Shown: positions 7,665 to 17,153 of the stretch, piece after piece
How positions within the stretch are numbered: position 1 is the stretch's first letter
Layout: the number at the start of each line of letters is the position of its first letter
DNA from: Hyphomicrobiaceae bacterium
GTDB lineage: Bacteria > Pseudomonadota > Alphaproteobacteria > Rhizobiales > Hyphomicrobiaceae
NCBI GenBank assembly: GCA_022844225.1
Contig: JALHMC010000018.1
Coordinates: forward strand, 11,330-75,329
Direction of reading: 5' to 3'
DNA: 64,000 nt
Translations under genes and position numbers: made by a program
The notes under the pieces: model-generated
Told to the model about the DNA's origin: nothing
The model's database searches: none
What the model saw: the letters and a program-made list of their open reading frames with translations, nothing else

Positions 7665-9539
7665 ATGCTCTCCTCGCTTCTGATTCAGACGCTGAATGGA
7701 CTGGCGAGTGCATCGCTGTTGTTTCTCGTCGCGCTCGGGCTGACCCTTATCTTCGGCGTTACGCGCATCGTCAATTTTGCGCACGGCTCGTTCTACATGC
7801 TCGGCGCCTACATCGCGGTGTCGGCGAACATCTGGCTCGGCGGCGGAGCGCTCGGCTTCTGGGGCGGCGCACTTGCAGGCGCCCTCGCGGTTGCCGGGAT
7901 CGGCCTCGTCATGGAGCTCACCGTTCTACGCCGCCTCTACCGGGCACCGGAACTGCTGCAGCTCGTCGCGACGTTCGGCATCGTTCTCATCATCAAGGAT
8001 GCGGTGCTCGCCGTGTGGGGGCCGGAGGACATCCTTGGACCGCGCGCACCCGGCTTCACGGGCAGCCTGACGATCCTTGGCAAACAGCTGCCGACATACG
8101 ACGCTTTCCTGCTCCTTCTGGGGCCGGCCATGCTGGCGGGAGTCTGGTGGCTGCTGAACCGGACGGCTTGGGGCCTGAAAGTCAGAGCCGCGACCGAGGA
8201 CCGTGAGATGGCCGCCGCACTCGGCATCGATCAAGCGTTCCTTTTTTCAAGCGTGCTGGCCCTCGGTGCGGGCCTCGCAGGACTTGCGGGGGCTCTGGCT
8301 CTGCCACGCGAGCCGGCCAGCCTCGGCATGGATCTCTCCATCATCGCCGACGTCTTCGTTGTAACTGTGGTCGGAGGCCTTGGCAGCATTCCCGGCGCCT
8401 ACCTCGCCGCCGTCCTGATCTCCGTCGTCAAGGCATGGTGCATTGGTCTCGGCACTGCAACGATCGCGGGCGTTACGATCTCATTCACGAAGTTGACTCT
8501 CGTCGCCGAGTTCGTGGTGATGGCGGCCGTGCTTCTTGCACGGCCGCACGGCCTGCTCGGTAGCGAGCCGGCCCAGCAGCGAGGTGCGGCGGCGACATTT
8601 GCACCCCTGCCGATCCCAAGCCGGAGCTTTTGGGGGACAGGAGCCGGGGCTGTGCTCCTGCTGCTCTTGATGCCGCTGATCGTCGACCGCTACAATCTCG
8701 TCCTTCTGACCGATATAGCGGTGTTCGCGCTGTTGGCGGCGAGCCTCGCCATCCTGATGGGGTGGGGCGGCATGGCCTCGTTTGGTCATGCCGCATACTT
8801 CGGCGCCGGAGCCTACGGCGCGGCACTCGCGTCGCTGGCGGGACTGCCTATCGCTGCGGCGCTTCTGATCGGTCTGGCGATCGCGGCGTTACTGGCCGCA
8901 CTGATCGGCCGATTGGCGCTCGAGGCGTCGGGCATATCGCTCGCCATGTTGACACTCGCGTTCGCGCAGATTCTGTGGGCCGTGGCATTCCAATGGGACG
9001 CCGTGACAGGCGGCTCGAATGGGCTCGTCGGCATCTGGCCGCCGGCAGCACTGTCCGAGAAGTGGGCCTACTACCTGCTCACGGTGACGGCTGCAGCTGG
9101 TGTGATCGCAGCAATTTGGCACCTCGCGCATACGCCCTTCGGCTACGCGCTTCGCGCGGCCCGCGATCACGCGCGCCGGGCCGAGGCATCCGGGCTCGAT
9201 ATCAAGGCGGTTCGTCTGGCTGCCTTCGTGCTCTCCGGCTCGGTCGCAGGTCTGGCCGGCGCACTTCTGGTGTTCTCCAAGGGATCGCTCTCACCCGATC
9301 TGCTCGCAATACCCCGCTCGGTCGATGCGCTGGTGATGGTGCTGCTCGGCGGTTTCGAAACCCTGGCCGGCCCCTTGGTCGGCGCTATGGTCTTCACGCT
9401 GCTCTCCGATTGGCTGACCCGTGCGACACCCTACTGGCAGGCCATGCTCGGCGCGACGATCGTCGTTCTGACACTCGTCTTTCCGCGCGGCATCACCGGC
9501 ACTATCGGCGGGTGGCTTGCCGAAAGGCGGCGCTTATGA
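7665..9539 (+). CDS. Fused LivH-LivM branched-chain amino acid ABC permease
   Basis: One polypeptide of about 624 residues that joins both inner-membrane subunits of a HAAT-family importer. Residues 1 to about 300 are LivH-like, with an early FGVTRIVNFAHGSFYMLGAY motif and the coupling region IADVFVVTVVGGLGSIPGA. Residues about 330-624 are LivM-like, with MGWGGMASFGHAAYFGAGAY and a C-terminal coupling helix around LVMVLLGGFETLAGPLVGA. Together about 16-18 hydrophobic helices are visible. In E. coli these are two separate genes; fused versions are known in other proteobacteria. The frame is open from 7617, but the ATG at 7665 fits the LivH N-terminus and has GAGG upstream. Its stop overlaps the next start (ATGA). 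Confidence 0.9.
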   Translation: MLSSLLIQTLNGLASASLLFLVALGLTLIFGVTRIVNFAHGSFYMLGAYIAVSANIWLGGGALGFWGGALAGALAVAGIGLVMELTVLRRLYRAPELLQLVATFGIVLIIKDAVLAVWGPEDILGPRAPGFTGSLTILGKQLPTYDAFLLLLGPAMLAGVWWLLNRTAWGLKVRAATEDREMAAALGIDQAFLFSSVLALGAGLAGLAGALALPREPASLGMDLSIIADVFVVTVVGGLGSIPGAYLAAVLISVVKAWCIGLGTATIAGVTISFTKLTLVAEFVVMAAVLLARPHGLLGSEPAQQRGAAATFAPLPIPSRSFWGTGAGAVLLLLLMPLIVDRYNLVLLTDIAVFALLAASLAILMGWGGMASFGHAAYFGAGAYGAALASLAGLPIAAALLIGLAIAALLAALIGRLALEASGISLAMLTLAFAQILWAVAFQWDAVTGGSNGLVGIWPPAALSEKWAYYLLTVTAAAGVIAAIWHLAHTPFGYALRAARDHARRAEASGLDIKAVRLAAFVLSGSVAGLAGALLVFSKGSLSPDLLAIPRSVDALVMVLLGGFETLAGPLVGAMVFTLLSDWLTRATPYWQAMLGATIVVLTLVFPRGITGTIGGWLAERRRL

Positions 9540-10311
9540 GCACGGACACTGCGCTCGAGGTCGATGCGCTCCAAAAGTCGTTCGGCGGCTTTCGCGCAGT
9601 CAGTGGCGTGTCGTTCAGCGTCGCCCAGGGCGAGGTCGTAGCCCTGATCGGGCCCAACGGCGCCGGCAAGACCACGACCTTCAATCTCGTCAACGGGCAA
9701 TTGAAACCCGATAGCGGCCGCGTCCGCCTCGAGGGCATGGACGTGACGGGCCTTGGACCTCGCGAGCTTTGGCGCCGCGGTGTGGCACGAACATTCCAGA
9801 TCACGGCCACGTTTCCATCGATGACGGTCCGCGAAAACGTGGCCGTCGGCGTAATGGCGGCCAACGGCGGCCCCTGGCGCCTGTCCCACGCTTACCGTCG
9901 CATGACGTCGCTCGACCCGACCGAGACGCGAAGTCTGATCGCCGACGTCGGACTCGAAGCGCTGGCCGAGCGCATTTGCGGCACGCTCGCCTATGGCGAT
10001 CTCAAACGCGTGGAACTCGCAATGGCACTTGCGAACAGGCCACGCCTCCTGCTCATGGACGAGCCGACGGCCGGCATGGCCGCTGCCGAGCGGGAAGCCT
10101 TGATGGCCCTCGCCGTCGAGATTGCGCGAGCCCGGCAGACCGCGATCTTCTTCACTGAGCACGACATGGACATCGTATTCCGGCACGCCCAACGCGTGCT
10201 GGTGATGAGTCGGGGCGAGCTCGTCGCGACAGGCCGCCCCGACGAGATCCGCCAAAGTCCCCTCGTGCAAGAAGTCTATCTCGGGCATGCGGCGATCGGG
10301 GAAAAGCGCTG

Positions 10312-10312
<1 letters not shown>
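9536..10312 (+). CDS. livG: ABC transporter ATP-binding protein, LivG type
   Basis: A 258-residue cytoplasmic ATPase that powers the fused permease. It shows Walker A GPNGAGKTTT, the Q-loop in ARTFQITATFPSMTV, a divergent signature LAYGDLKRVELA, Walker B LLLMDEPTAGM and the switch His in TEHDMD. The C-terminal extension ending in YLGH is characteristic of LivG. Translation is coupled at both ends: its ATG overlaps the permease stop by 4 bp (ATGA), and its TGA shares a base with the livF ATG. The symbol is by family; the real substrate may not be leucine/isoleucine/valine. Confidence 0.92.
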
Positions 10313-11049
<737 letters not shown>

Positions 11050-11080
11050 TGGACCATGGCCATTCCGGGACGACAACAGC

Positions 11081-11099
11081 GAGGCTAAAGGCCAGCCTC
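11081..11099. terminator. Hairpin between convergent genes
   Basis: GAGGCT (11081-11086) and AGCCTC (11094-11099) form a 6-bp stem with a 7-nt loop in the 58-bp gap between livF and the convergent iron-type permease gene. It could serve both strands, but it lacks a T-tract. Confidence 0.4.
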
Positions 11100-11107
11100 A
11101 TCGCGCA

Positions 11108-12832
11108 TCAAGTGCCCGCCCGTCCGTCCGCAACCGCCTTGTGCAGCAGAAGGACCGGAATCAAGCCCACCAAGACGATAGCGACGGCGCCGACGCTCGC
11201 GGCTTCCACCTGCTCCAGCGACGCGAGGGCATAGACGTGTGTCGAAAGCGTCTCGAAGTTGAACGGCCGCAGCAGAAGTGTCGCTGGAAGTTCCTTCATG
11301 GCGTCGACGAAGACGAGCAGCGCTGCCGTGGCGAGCACCGGCAGTAGGAGCGGAAGATGCACCCGCCAGAGTGCCGATAGAGCGGTCTCTCCCAGCGTGC
11401 GCGCGGCGGCGTCGAGATTGGGCGAGATACGTTCGAGACCCGCCTCGACGGTGCCGTGAGCAACGGCGAGAAAGCGGATGGAGTAGGCGAGCACCAGCGT
11501 TGCAAGGGTTCCCGACAGGAGCAGTCCGGTCGAGACGCCAAGCCACTCGCGGGCAAGGGCATCGACGGAGTTGTCGATCGCCGCGAGAGGTATCAGCAGA
11601 CCGAGCGCCAGCACAGTTCCGGGAAGCGCATACCCAAGCCCGGCCATGCGCACAGCAGGCCGCGTGAAGCCATTGGAGGCAACGCGCCGGGCATACGCGA
11701 TCACCATGCCGAGTATCACCGCGAAAGCCGCCGCAAGGGCAGCCAGAACGACGCTGTTCCAGGCGGCGCGCCAGAATCCCTGCTCCAGCGCGGTGGAAAG
11801 GTGGTTGGCCGCATTCGACGCCAGCACCGCGAACGGCACCACGAAGCCGGCGAGAACGGGCAATCCGCAAACCGCGAGTGCGGCGACGGCTTTCCAGCCT
11901 TCGAGGTCGGAGAACGGGATTGCTCGGAGCCGGCCGGTCGTACCATGTACGCGGCCGCCACCTCGCAAGGCGCGCTCGGCCCAGAACAGCCCAGAGACGA
12001 GCAACAGGGCGACCGTTGCAATCTGAGCTGCTCCGGCAAGGCTGGATCGCTGCAACCAGGTCGTGTAGATCGCAGCCGACAGTGTTTCGACACCGAGATG
12101 CTGGACGGCGCCCAGATCGTTGAGCGTTTCCATCAAGGCCAGCATCAAGCCTGCGGCGAGGGCCGGCTTCGCGAGCGGCAGCGCCACGTATCGGAACGTG
12201 CCCCACGGCGTCTGGCCGAGCGTCCGCGCAACCTCGAGGACGCAGACCGACTGCTGCACGAAGCTCGCGCGGGCCGTCAGATAAACATAAGGATAAAGCG
12301 CACTCGACATCACGAAAATGGCGCCACCGGTCGAGCGCACTGACGGAAACCAATAGTCCGCGGCCGAACTCCAGCCCGTAAGCGCCCTGAGGCCGGTCTG
12401 CAGCGGACCCGTGAAGTCCAGAAAATCGACGTAGGCGTAGGCGATGATGTAGGTCGGCATCGCGAGGGGAAGCACCAGCAGCCGATCGACCACGGCATGC
12501 CCCGGGAACCGGTACATAGTCACGATCCAGGCGGTGAGGCTCCCGATGCCGAGTGTCAGCACGCTGACCCCTGCCATCAACAGCACAGTTTCCGTGAGCA
12601 CGCGTGGCAGCACGGTCGACGCGAGATGCCACCACGTATCGTCGATCGCATGCAGGGCCAGGACGAGCGTGGTCGCCACGGGCAGAAGGACGACGGCGAG
12701 GATGAGTGCAACGGTCGCCGTCCAACCCGGCGAGGCACGCCGGCGCGCGCGCCAAAGATCGAGCCGTTGGCGAAGGCTCAGGATGCCTTGCAACGGTCCG
12801 AGCGTCGGGTCTGGTGCGATCGGCGGAGGCAT
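11108..12832 (-). CDS. Two-domain iron(III)-type ABC transporter permease (FbpB/SfuB-like)
   Basis: An inner-membrane permease of about 574 residues with two MetI-like halves and about twelve hydrophobic helices. The EAA-type coupling loops are recognisable as VARTLGQTPWGTFRYVALPL in the first half and AARTLGETALSALWRVHLPL in the second. This duplicated layout is typical of Fe3+, and sometimes thiamine or polyamine, importers. The C-terminal DAMKELPATLLLRPF is a strong match to Fe3+ permeases. The frame is open to 12937, but MPPPIAPDP at 12832 is a more natural start than the basic leader upstream. No binding-protein or ATPase gene lies beside it, so its partners must be encoded elsewhere. 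Confidence 0.87.
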   Translation of the reverse strand: MPPPIAPDPTLGPLQGILSLRQRLDLWRARRRASPGWTATVALILAVVLLPVATTLVLALHAIDDTWWHLASTVLPRVLTETVLLMAGVSVLTLGIGSLTAWIVTMYRFPGHAVVDRLLVLPLAMPTYIIAYAYVDFLDFTGPLQTGLRALTGWSSAADYWFPSVRSTGGAIFVMSSALYPYVYLTARASFVQQSVCVLEVARTLGQTPWGTFRYVALPLAKPALAAGLMLALMETLNDLGAVQHLGVETLSAAIYTTWLQRSSLAGAAQIATVALLLVSGLFWAERALRGGGRVHGTTGRLRAIPFSDLEGWKAVAALAVCGLPVLAGFVVPFAVLASNAANHLSTALEQGFWRAAWNSVVLAALAAAFAVILGMVIAYARRVASNGFTRPAVRMAGLGYALPGTVLALGLLIPLAAIDNSVDALAREWLGVSTGLLLSGTLATLVLAYSIRFLAVAHGTVEAGLERISPNLDAAARTLGETALSALWRVHLPLLLPVLATAALLVFVDAMKELPATLLLRPFNFETLSTHVYALASLEQVEAASVGAVAIVLVGLIPVLLLHKAVADGRAGT

Positions 12833-13239
12833 GGACGGCTTCGTCTCGATTCGACGCTCACGTGAGGCAGCGTAAGAGGCACGACCGATAAAGAGTGACA
12901 CGACCAGTGCACCGGACCGCATCTGCGGCCCATTCATCTGCAGCGACGCGCACGCCGGCCCTGAAAAAGTGACACTTACGACCGGATCATCAACAACGCC
13001 TGTCCCGCTCCGCTCGTCAATCCGTTGCGCCCATCAGCGACAATCCGCGCTCATTGGAATTCTTCCAATTCCAGAGTGTTGCGCCTGAATCAGGGGCTCT
13101 CTGATCGATAAAACTCGAAATAATTAATAAGGCATTTCTCCACGGCTTGGGTGTTAGACGTCGCTGAACGGCTCGTTAATGCCGGCTTACGAAGTTCCAT
13201 GAAGAGCTTCTGGGCCCTGTTGATCTAGGATCTAAGCAC
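12833..13239. other. Intergenic region between divergent permease and RTX genes
   Basis: About 400 bp, more AT-rich in its second half (for example around 13100-13135) than the flanking genes. It must hold the promoters of both the iron-type permease (leftward) and the RTX protein (rightward). One clear inverted repeat is listed separately. I see no ORF with coding character. Confidence 0.6.
13053..13069. promoter_or_regulatory. Perfect 7-3-7 palindrome, candidate operator
   Basis: ATTGGAA-TTC-TTCCAAT is a perfect inverted repeat with a 3-bp centre, about 170 bp upstream of the RTX start and 220 bp upstream of the permease start. Size and symmetry fit a dimeric regulator site. It does not match the classical Fur box, so the regulator is unknown. 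Confidence 0.4.
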
Positions 13240-15507
13240 ATGGCCACGTTCAAAGGTACGAATGGCAACGATACGTTCCGGCTATCCCAGTCGGCGCTCT
13301 CGTCGGCCGTTGTCGTTGGCGGCGATGGCACGGACACGCTGGCGATCACGAATAAGGGCAAAGTCACGTTCGAGGATGGGCGCTACAAGAGCCTCTCGGG
13401 CATCGACGCCATCGATCTGACCGCACATACGTCCGGCACTGCTCAAGTGCGGATCTCCCAAGCGATCATGTCACAGACGGACGCCAAGCAACTGACGATC
13501 GTGTCGGGGGCAGGCGGGATCGACCTCGTAAGCGCCAGTGGTAATCTGGGCGGGACCGTATTGATTGCGGGGACCGGTGCGGTCCTGCTCGACAATCAGA
13601 CCAACAATGTAGTGACTCTCGCGGACGGGGCGACCGTACACGTCGTCGGCGGCGCTGGCAGCGACACGATCACCGCGGCCTCGACGGGATCGCTGCTCGA
13701 CGGCGGCGCGGGCAACGATCAACTCATTGCTCGAGCGGGCACCGACACGATCCTTTTCGGGACTAACGACGACGCCGACATCGTAAGCGGCTTCGATGTG
13801 CACAAAGATGTCGTCACGCTTGAGGGCACGACATTCAAGACGATGAATGAGGTCCGGGCGCACCTGAGCCAGTCGGCGACGGGAGCCGTACTCGATCTCG
13901 GCAATGGCGATACGCTGACTTTCGCCAATATCGATATGTCAAAACTGACTGCCGCCAACTTCAGCGGAATCGTTGATGCCCCTCCGACCATTCACATCGT
14001 CCCAGGCACGAGTGCGGAGGAGGTGAACCGCATTATCGCCGAGGCAGGCGAAGGCGCGACAATCATTCTAGGCGAAGGCGTGCACGTCTTCGATCGCGCC
14101 ATACAGATTCTCAACGATGGTGTCACATTCAAAGGTGCCAGCGAGACCGGCACCACAATCGTCTTCGACTATCCCGCCGGCACGGGAGGCAATGGCATCG
14201 AAGTCACGGGCGGCGCCAAAAGCCTTATCGGCGCTGCCACGTCCGACATCGCGGCGGGATCGACGGCCATCACGGTTGCCAACGCCTCGGGGCTTAGCGC
14301 CGGTGACAAAATCTGGATCGGGCAGGCGAACGATGCGGACTATCTCGCCGCCAACGGCTGGTCGAGTGCAGATCCGACGAAGCTCTCTGGCAATCCATTC
14401 CGCGAGGCGATCGCCGAGATCGACTTTATCGAGGGCAATACCATTCATCTGAAGAGCGCCATTGCGTTCGACATGGATGCCGGCGCCGCGATGGTGCATG
14501 CGATCGATCTCGTGGAAAATGTGACGCTTTCCGATTTCACGGTAACCTTCGCACTCGGCGATCCGAACCCCTACGACTTCGTAAATACACACCCCGAGTT
14601 CGAAGGCACATCTGCGATCCGGCTCGATGGCACTTCGTACGCGTCCCTCGCACGCGTATCGGTGATCGACGCAGCGAGCCACGCTTTCGATATCCGGACG
14701 TCTCTGGAGCCTGTCGCCGACGATCTTTACGTGGACGGCGCTCACAACAAGGGCACCGATGGCAACGGGTACGGACTGCAAATCTACGAGACGTTCGGTG
14801 GCACCTTCACCAACCTCGAGATCTTCGATACGCGCCACGCCGTGCTGTTCTCCGCCTGGGACGCGGAGGTGGGTAATACCGTCCACGTCCTGGAGACCAA
14901 CCGCGATATCAATTTTCACGGCAGCGCGGACGTCGACAACGCGGTCGTGGTCGACAGGGCTGTGCTCGACTATGACCAATCGCAGAATACGGGTATCGGG
15001 AACGGGTATTGGGCACTCGTCAGCGATGGCGGCTTATCCCATACGACGACGGACATCTATGGCCCCAACTCGGTGACGTTCGGCTGGGCCGTCGGCTCGG
15101 ATGCCGGCGAGGAGATCCACGGGGTCGACACGGGAGCCTATCTCAATGGCATGAACGGCCAGGATACGCTGGTCGGTGGATCGGGCGATGACATCCTGGT
15201 CGGCGGCACGAACAAGGACACGCTCGTCGGCGGCGCCGGATCAGACACGTTTCTTTTCCAAGTCGGCGACAATTACGACACCCTCGCCGATTTCGAATCC
15301 GGTCCTGGTGGCGACAGGATCGTGTTCTCCGGAACGGCGTCGCTGGACAGCTTCGCGGATCTGACGCTGACGCAGGACGGAGCCGACGTCCACGTGCGCT
15401 ATGGCGCCAACGCCACTTTGATCATCAAGAATTACACCGTCGACGAGATCACTCCCGACGCGTTCGTGTTCGATCCGAGCGGCAGCGCCTGGGCTGATCT
15501 TCTTTGA
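13240..15507 (+). CDS. Secreted RTX calcium-binding protein with parallel beta-helix core
   Basis: A 755-residue acidic protein without an N-terminal signal peptide. RTX-type Ca2+ nonapeptides appear near residues 137-160 (GGAGSDTIT, GGAGNDQLI) and again near 640-672 (GGSGDDILVGG, GGAGSDTFLF). The first residues (KGTNGNDTF) also resemble an RTX turn. Residues about 250-620 look like a right-handed beta-helix of the pectate-lyase/C5-epimerase fold, with phrases such as LNDGVTFKGASETGTTIVFD. The C-terminal block DEITPDAFVFDPSG resembles a type I secretion signal. The family is exported directly from cytoplasm to medium by an HlyB/D-TolC pump, and no such genes are nearby. Polysaccharide lyase, epimerase or adhesin roles are all possible. 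Confidence 0.85.
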   Translation: MATFKGTNGNDTFRLSQSALSSAVVVGGDGTDTLAITNKGKVTFEDGRYKSLSGIDAIDLTAHTSGTAQVRISQAIMSQTDAKQLTIVSGAGGIDLVSASGNLGGTVLIAGTGAVLLDNQTNNVVTLADGATVHVVGGAGSDTITAASTGSLLDGGAGNDQLIARAGTDTILFGTNDDADIVSGFDVHKDVVTLEGTTFKTMNEVRAHLSQSATGAVLDLGNGDTLTFANIDMSKLTAANFSGIVDAPPTIHIVPGTSAEEVNRIIAEAGEGATIILGEGVHVFDRAIQILNDGVTFKGASETGTTIVFDYPAGTGGNGIEVTGGAKSLIGAATSDIAAGSTAITVANASGLSAGDKIWIGQANDADYLAANGWSSADPTKLSGNPFREAIAEIDFIEGNTIHLKSAIAFDMDAGAAMVHAIDLVENVTLSDFTVTFALGDPNPYDFVNTHPEFEGTSAIRLDGTSYASLARVSVIDAASHAFDIRTSLEPVADDLYVDGAHNKGTDGNGYGLQIYETFGGTFTNLEIFDTRHAVLFSAWDAEVGNTVHVLETNRDINFHGSADVDNAVVVDRAVLDYDQSQNTGIGNGYWALVSDGGLSHTTTDIYGPNSVTFGWAVGSDAGEEIHGVDTGAYLNGMNGQDTLVGGSGDDILVGGTNKDTLVGGAGSDTFLFQVGDNYDTLADFESGPGGDRIVFSGTASLDSFADLTLTQDGADVHVRYGANATLIIKNYTVDEITPDAFVFDPSGSAWADLL

Positions 15508-15517
15508 GGCATGTGCT

Positions 15518-16204
15518 TCACCACGCAATGACCTCATTGCGATAGTCGACGAAGGCGACGCCGCCCGTCCCCGTACGCTTCTCCAGCGTGTCGGCGACAC
15601 CTTTCACGCTCGTGGGAATGTCGAGCGGCGCTCCTGGACCGCCCATCGCCGTGCGCACCACACCCGGATGCATGGCGAGAATGGTCAGGTCGGTCCGATC
15701 GGCATGGCGAGCGCGGAAGCTCAGGATCAGCGAGTTTAGCGCTGCCTTGCTCGCCCGATAGAGTTCGGCCCGCCCGTCGCCGTTGGTCGATACGCTGCCG
15801 AGAATTGATGACATGAAGGCCAGCGTAGCGCCTTTCCCCGCAACGTCGAGTAATTGGTCCGCGACACGGACTGGACTGATGGCATTGGTCATGAAGATCG
15901 AAACAATGTCCTCGTCGGGCACATCCACGAGAGCTGTGCCGCGACCAGCCATGATGCCGGCATTGAGAAAGAGGAGATCGAAGGCCTGACCGCGAAGACG
16001 CATTGCGAGGGCTTCCACGTCGGCTGGGCGTGAGATGTCGATGCGCTCGATGACCAGGCGTTCCGGCGCCTCCTTCCTGAGCTGTTCCAGCTCGGGGGCT
16101 TCGCCGCGCACGGTCGCCGTCACATGCCATCCCCGCCGGAGATGCTCGCCGACGAGACCGAGACCGAGGCCGCGCGACCCGCCGATGATAAGCGCCTTCT
16201 TCAT
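15518..16204 (-). CDS. SDR family NAD(P)-dependent oxidoreductase
   Basis: A 228-residue classical short-chain dehydrogenase. The cofactor loop is IIGGSRGLGLGL (TGxxxGxG-type, with Gly-Gly-Ser), NAG is present as LNAGIMAG, the catalytic Ser lies in FMSSILGSV, and Tyr-Lys in YRASKAALN. The start has a strong GGGGAGGAG ribosome-binding site 5 nt upstream. The closest relatives reduce short carbonyl compounds or serve as C-factor-like signalling proteins (CsgA group), so the substrate is open. It is the distal gene of a leftward group with the next SDR and the AidB-like gene. Its stop lies 10 bp from the convergent RTX gene. Confidence 0.87.
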   Translation of the reverse strand: MKKALIIGGSRGLGLGLVGEHLRRGWHVTATVRGEAPELEQLRKEAPERLVIERIDISRPADVEALAMRLRGQAFDLLFLNAGIMAGRGTALVDVPDEDIVSIFMTNAISPVRVADQLLDVAGKGATLAFMSSILGSVSTNGDGRAELYRASKAALNSLILSFRARHADRTDLTILAMHPGVVRTAMGGPGAPLDIPTSVKGVADTLEKRTGTGGVAFVDYRNEVIAW

Positions 16205-16247
16205 GCAACTCCTCCCCGTTACGTCGCGGCACTCGACCGGCCGAACC

Positions 16248-17078
16248 TCAGTGATCGAACGCCTTCAGCGGTGAGACGTTGCCCGATGTGCCGGCCATCG
16301 AGCCTGCGTCGATCGACAGAATGATGCCAGTCACCCAGCGTGACTGCTCCGAAGCCAGATAGACGACACCGTTGCCGATATCCCAGCCCGTGCCTTCCAC
16401 CTGGAGCAGCGTGTTCTTGCGGCGGGCATCACGCAGTTCAGGCTCCATGCCGTGCACGGAAACCATTGGCGTGTAGACGTAGCCGGGCGCGATGCAATTG
16501 ACACGGATCCCCTCGGGGCCGTGGTGCGCTGCCATCGAGCGCGTCATGTTGACTACGGCGCCCTTGGAGGCCGAGTAGAACAAACTCGGGTTGCCGCCCC
16601 TGAGGCCGTCGATCGACGAGATGTTGATGATCGCGCCACCCCCCTGCTTGCGCATCTCGGGAATAGCGTACTTCGCCATCAGCATCATCGAGGTCACGTT
16701 GATGCGCATGGCGGCATCCCATGCTGTTGGATCGACGTCGACAGCATTCCCCATCGGCCCGCCGATGCCGACGTTGTTGACCAGGACGTCCACGCGTCCC
16801 CATGCACCGACGATCGATTTGACCGCCGCAGCGCACGAGGCCTGATCGGCGACATCGGCGGAGACGACCATCGATGCGCCACCCTCTTTTTCGATCATCG
16901 CCTTGGTAGCCTCGGCCCACGCGGGCGTCGCGTCGATGAGGGCAACCTTGGCTCCTTCACGGGCGAGCAGGATTGCTGCTGCGCGACCGTTACCGATCCC
17001 GTCTCCGCGCGAGCCCGCCCCCGTGACGATCGCGACCTTACCTTTCAAACCCATCTCGGGCATCGGCGTCATCTCCAT
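16248..17078 (-). CDS. SDR family oxidoreductase (3-ketoacyl reductase/FabG-like)
   Basis: A 276-residue classical SDR. It has a cofactor-binding TGAGSRGDGIGNG with an insertion relative to the usual TGxxxGIG, then NNVGIGGPMG, the catalytic Ser of NISSIDGLRGG, and the YSASKGAV active-site Tyr/Lys. The C-terminal WVTGIILSIDAGSMAG is the standard FabG-type ending. It probably oxidises or reduces a hydroxyacyl or cyclic alcohol substrate using NAD(P)H. It sits 43 bp upstream of the other SDR and 75 bp downstream of the AidB-like gene, all on the same strand, so co-transcription is likely. Several in-frame Met codons (residues 1, 3, 6, 9) leave the exact start unsure. Confidence 0.87.
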   Translation of the reverse strand: MEMTPMPEMGLKGKVAIVTGAGSRGDGIGNGRAAAILLAREGAKVALIDATPAWAEATKAMIEKEGGASMVVSADVADQASCAAAVKSIVGAWGRVDVLVNNVGIGGPMGNAVDVDPTAWDAAMRINVTSMMLMAKYAIPEMRKQGGGAIINISSIDGLRGGNPSLFYSASKGAVVNMTRSMAAHHGPEGIRVNCIAPGYVYTPMVSVHGMEPELRDARRKNTLLQVEGTGWDIGNGVVYLASEQSRWVTGIILSIDAGSMAGTSGNVSPLKAFDH

Positions 17079-17153
17079 CTGGAAAACCTGCTGGCTTGAT
17101 CTTGCCGTCCGCAGCGCAAGAAGAGCAAGCGGCAGTACCAGTCAGCGCGAACT

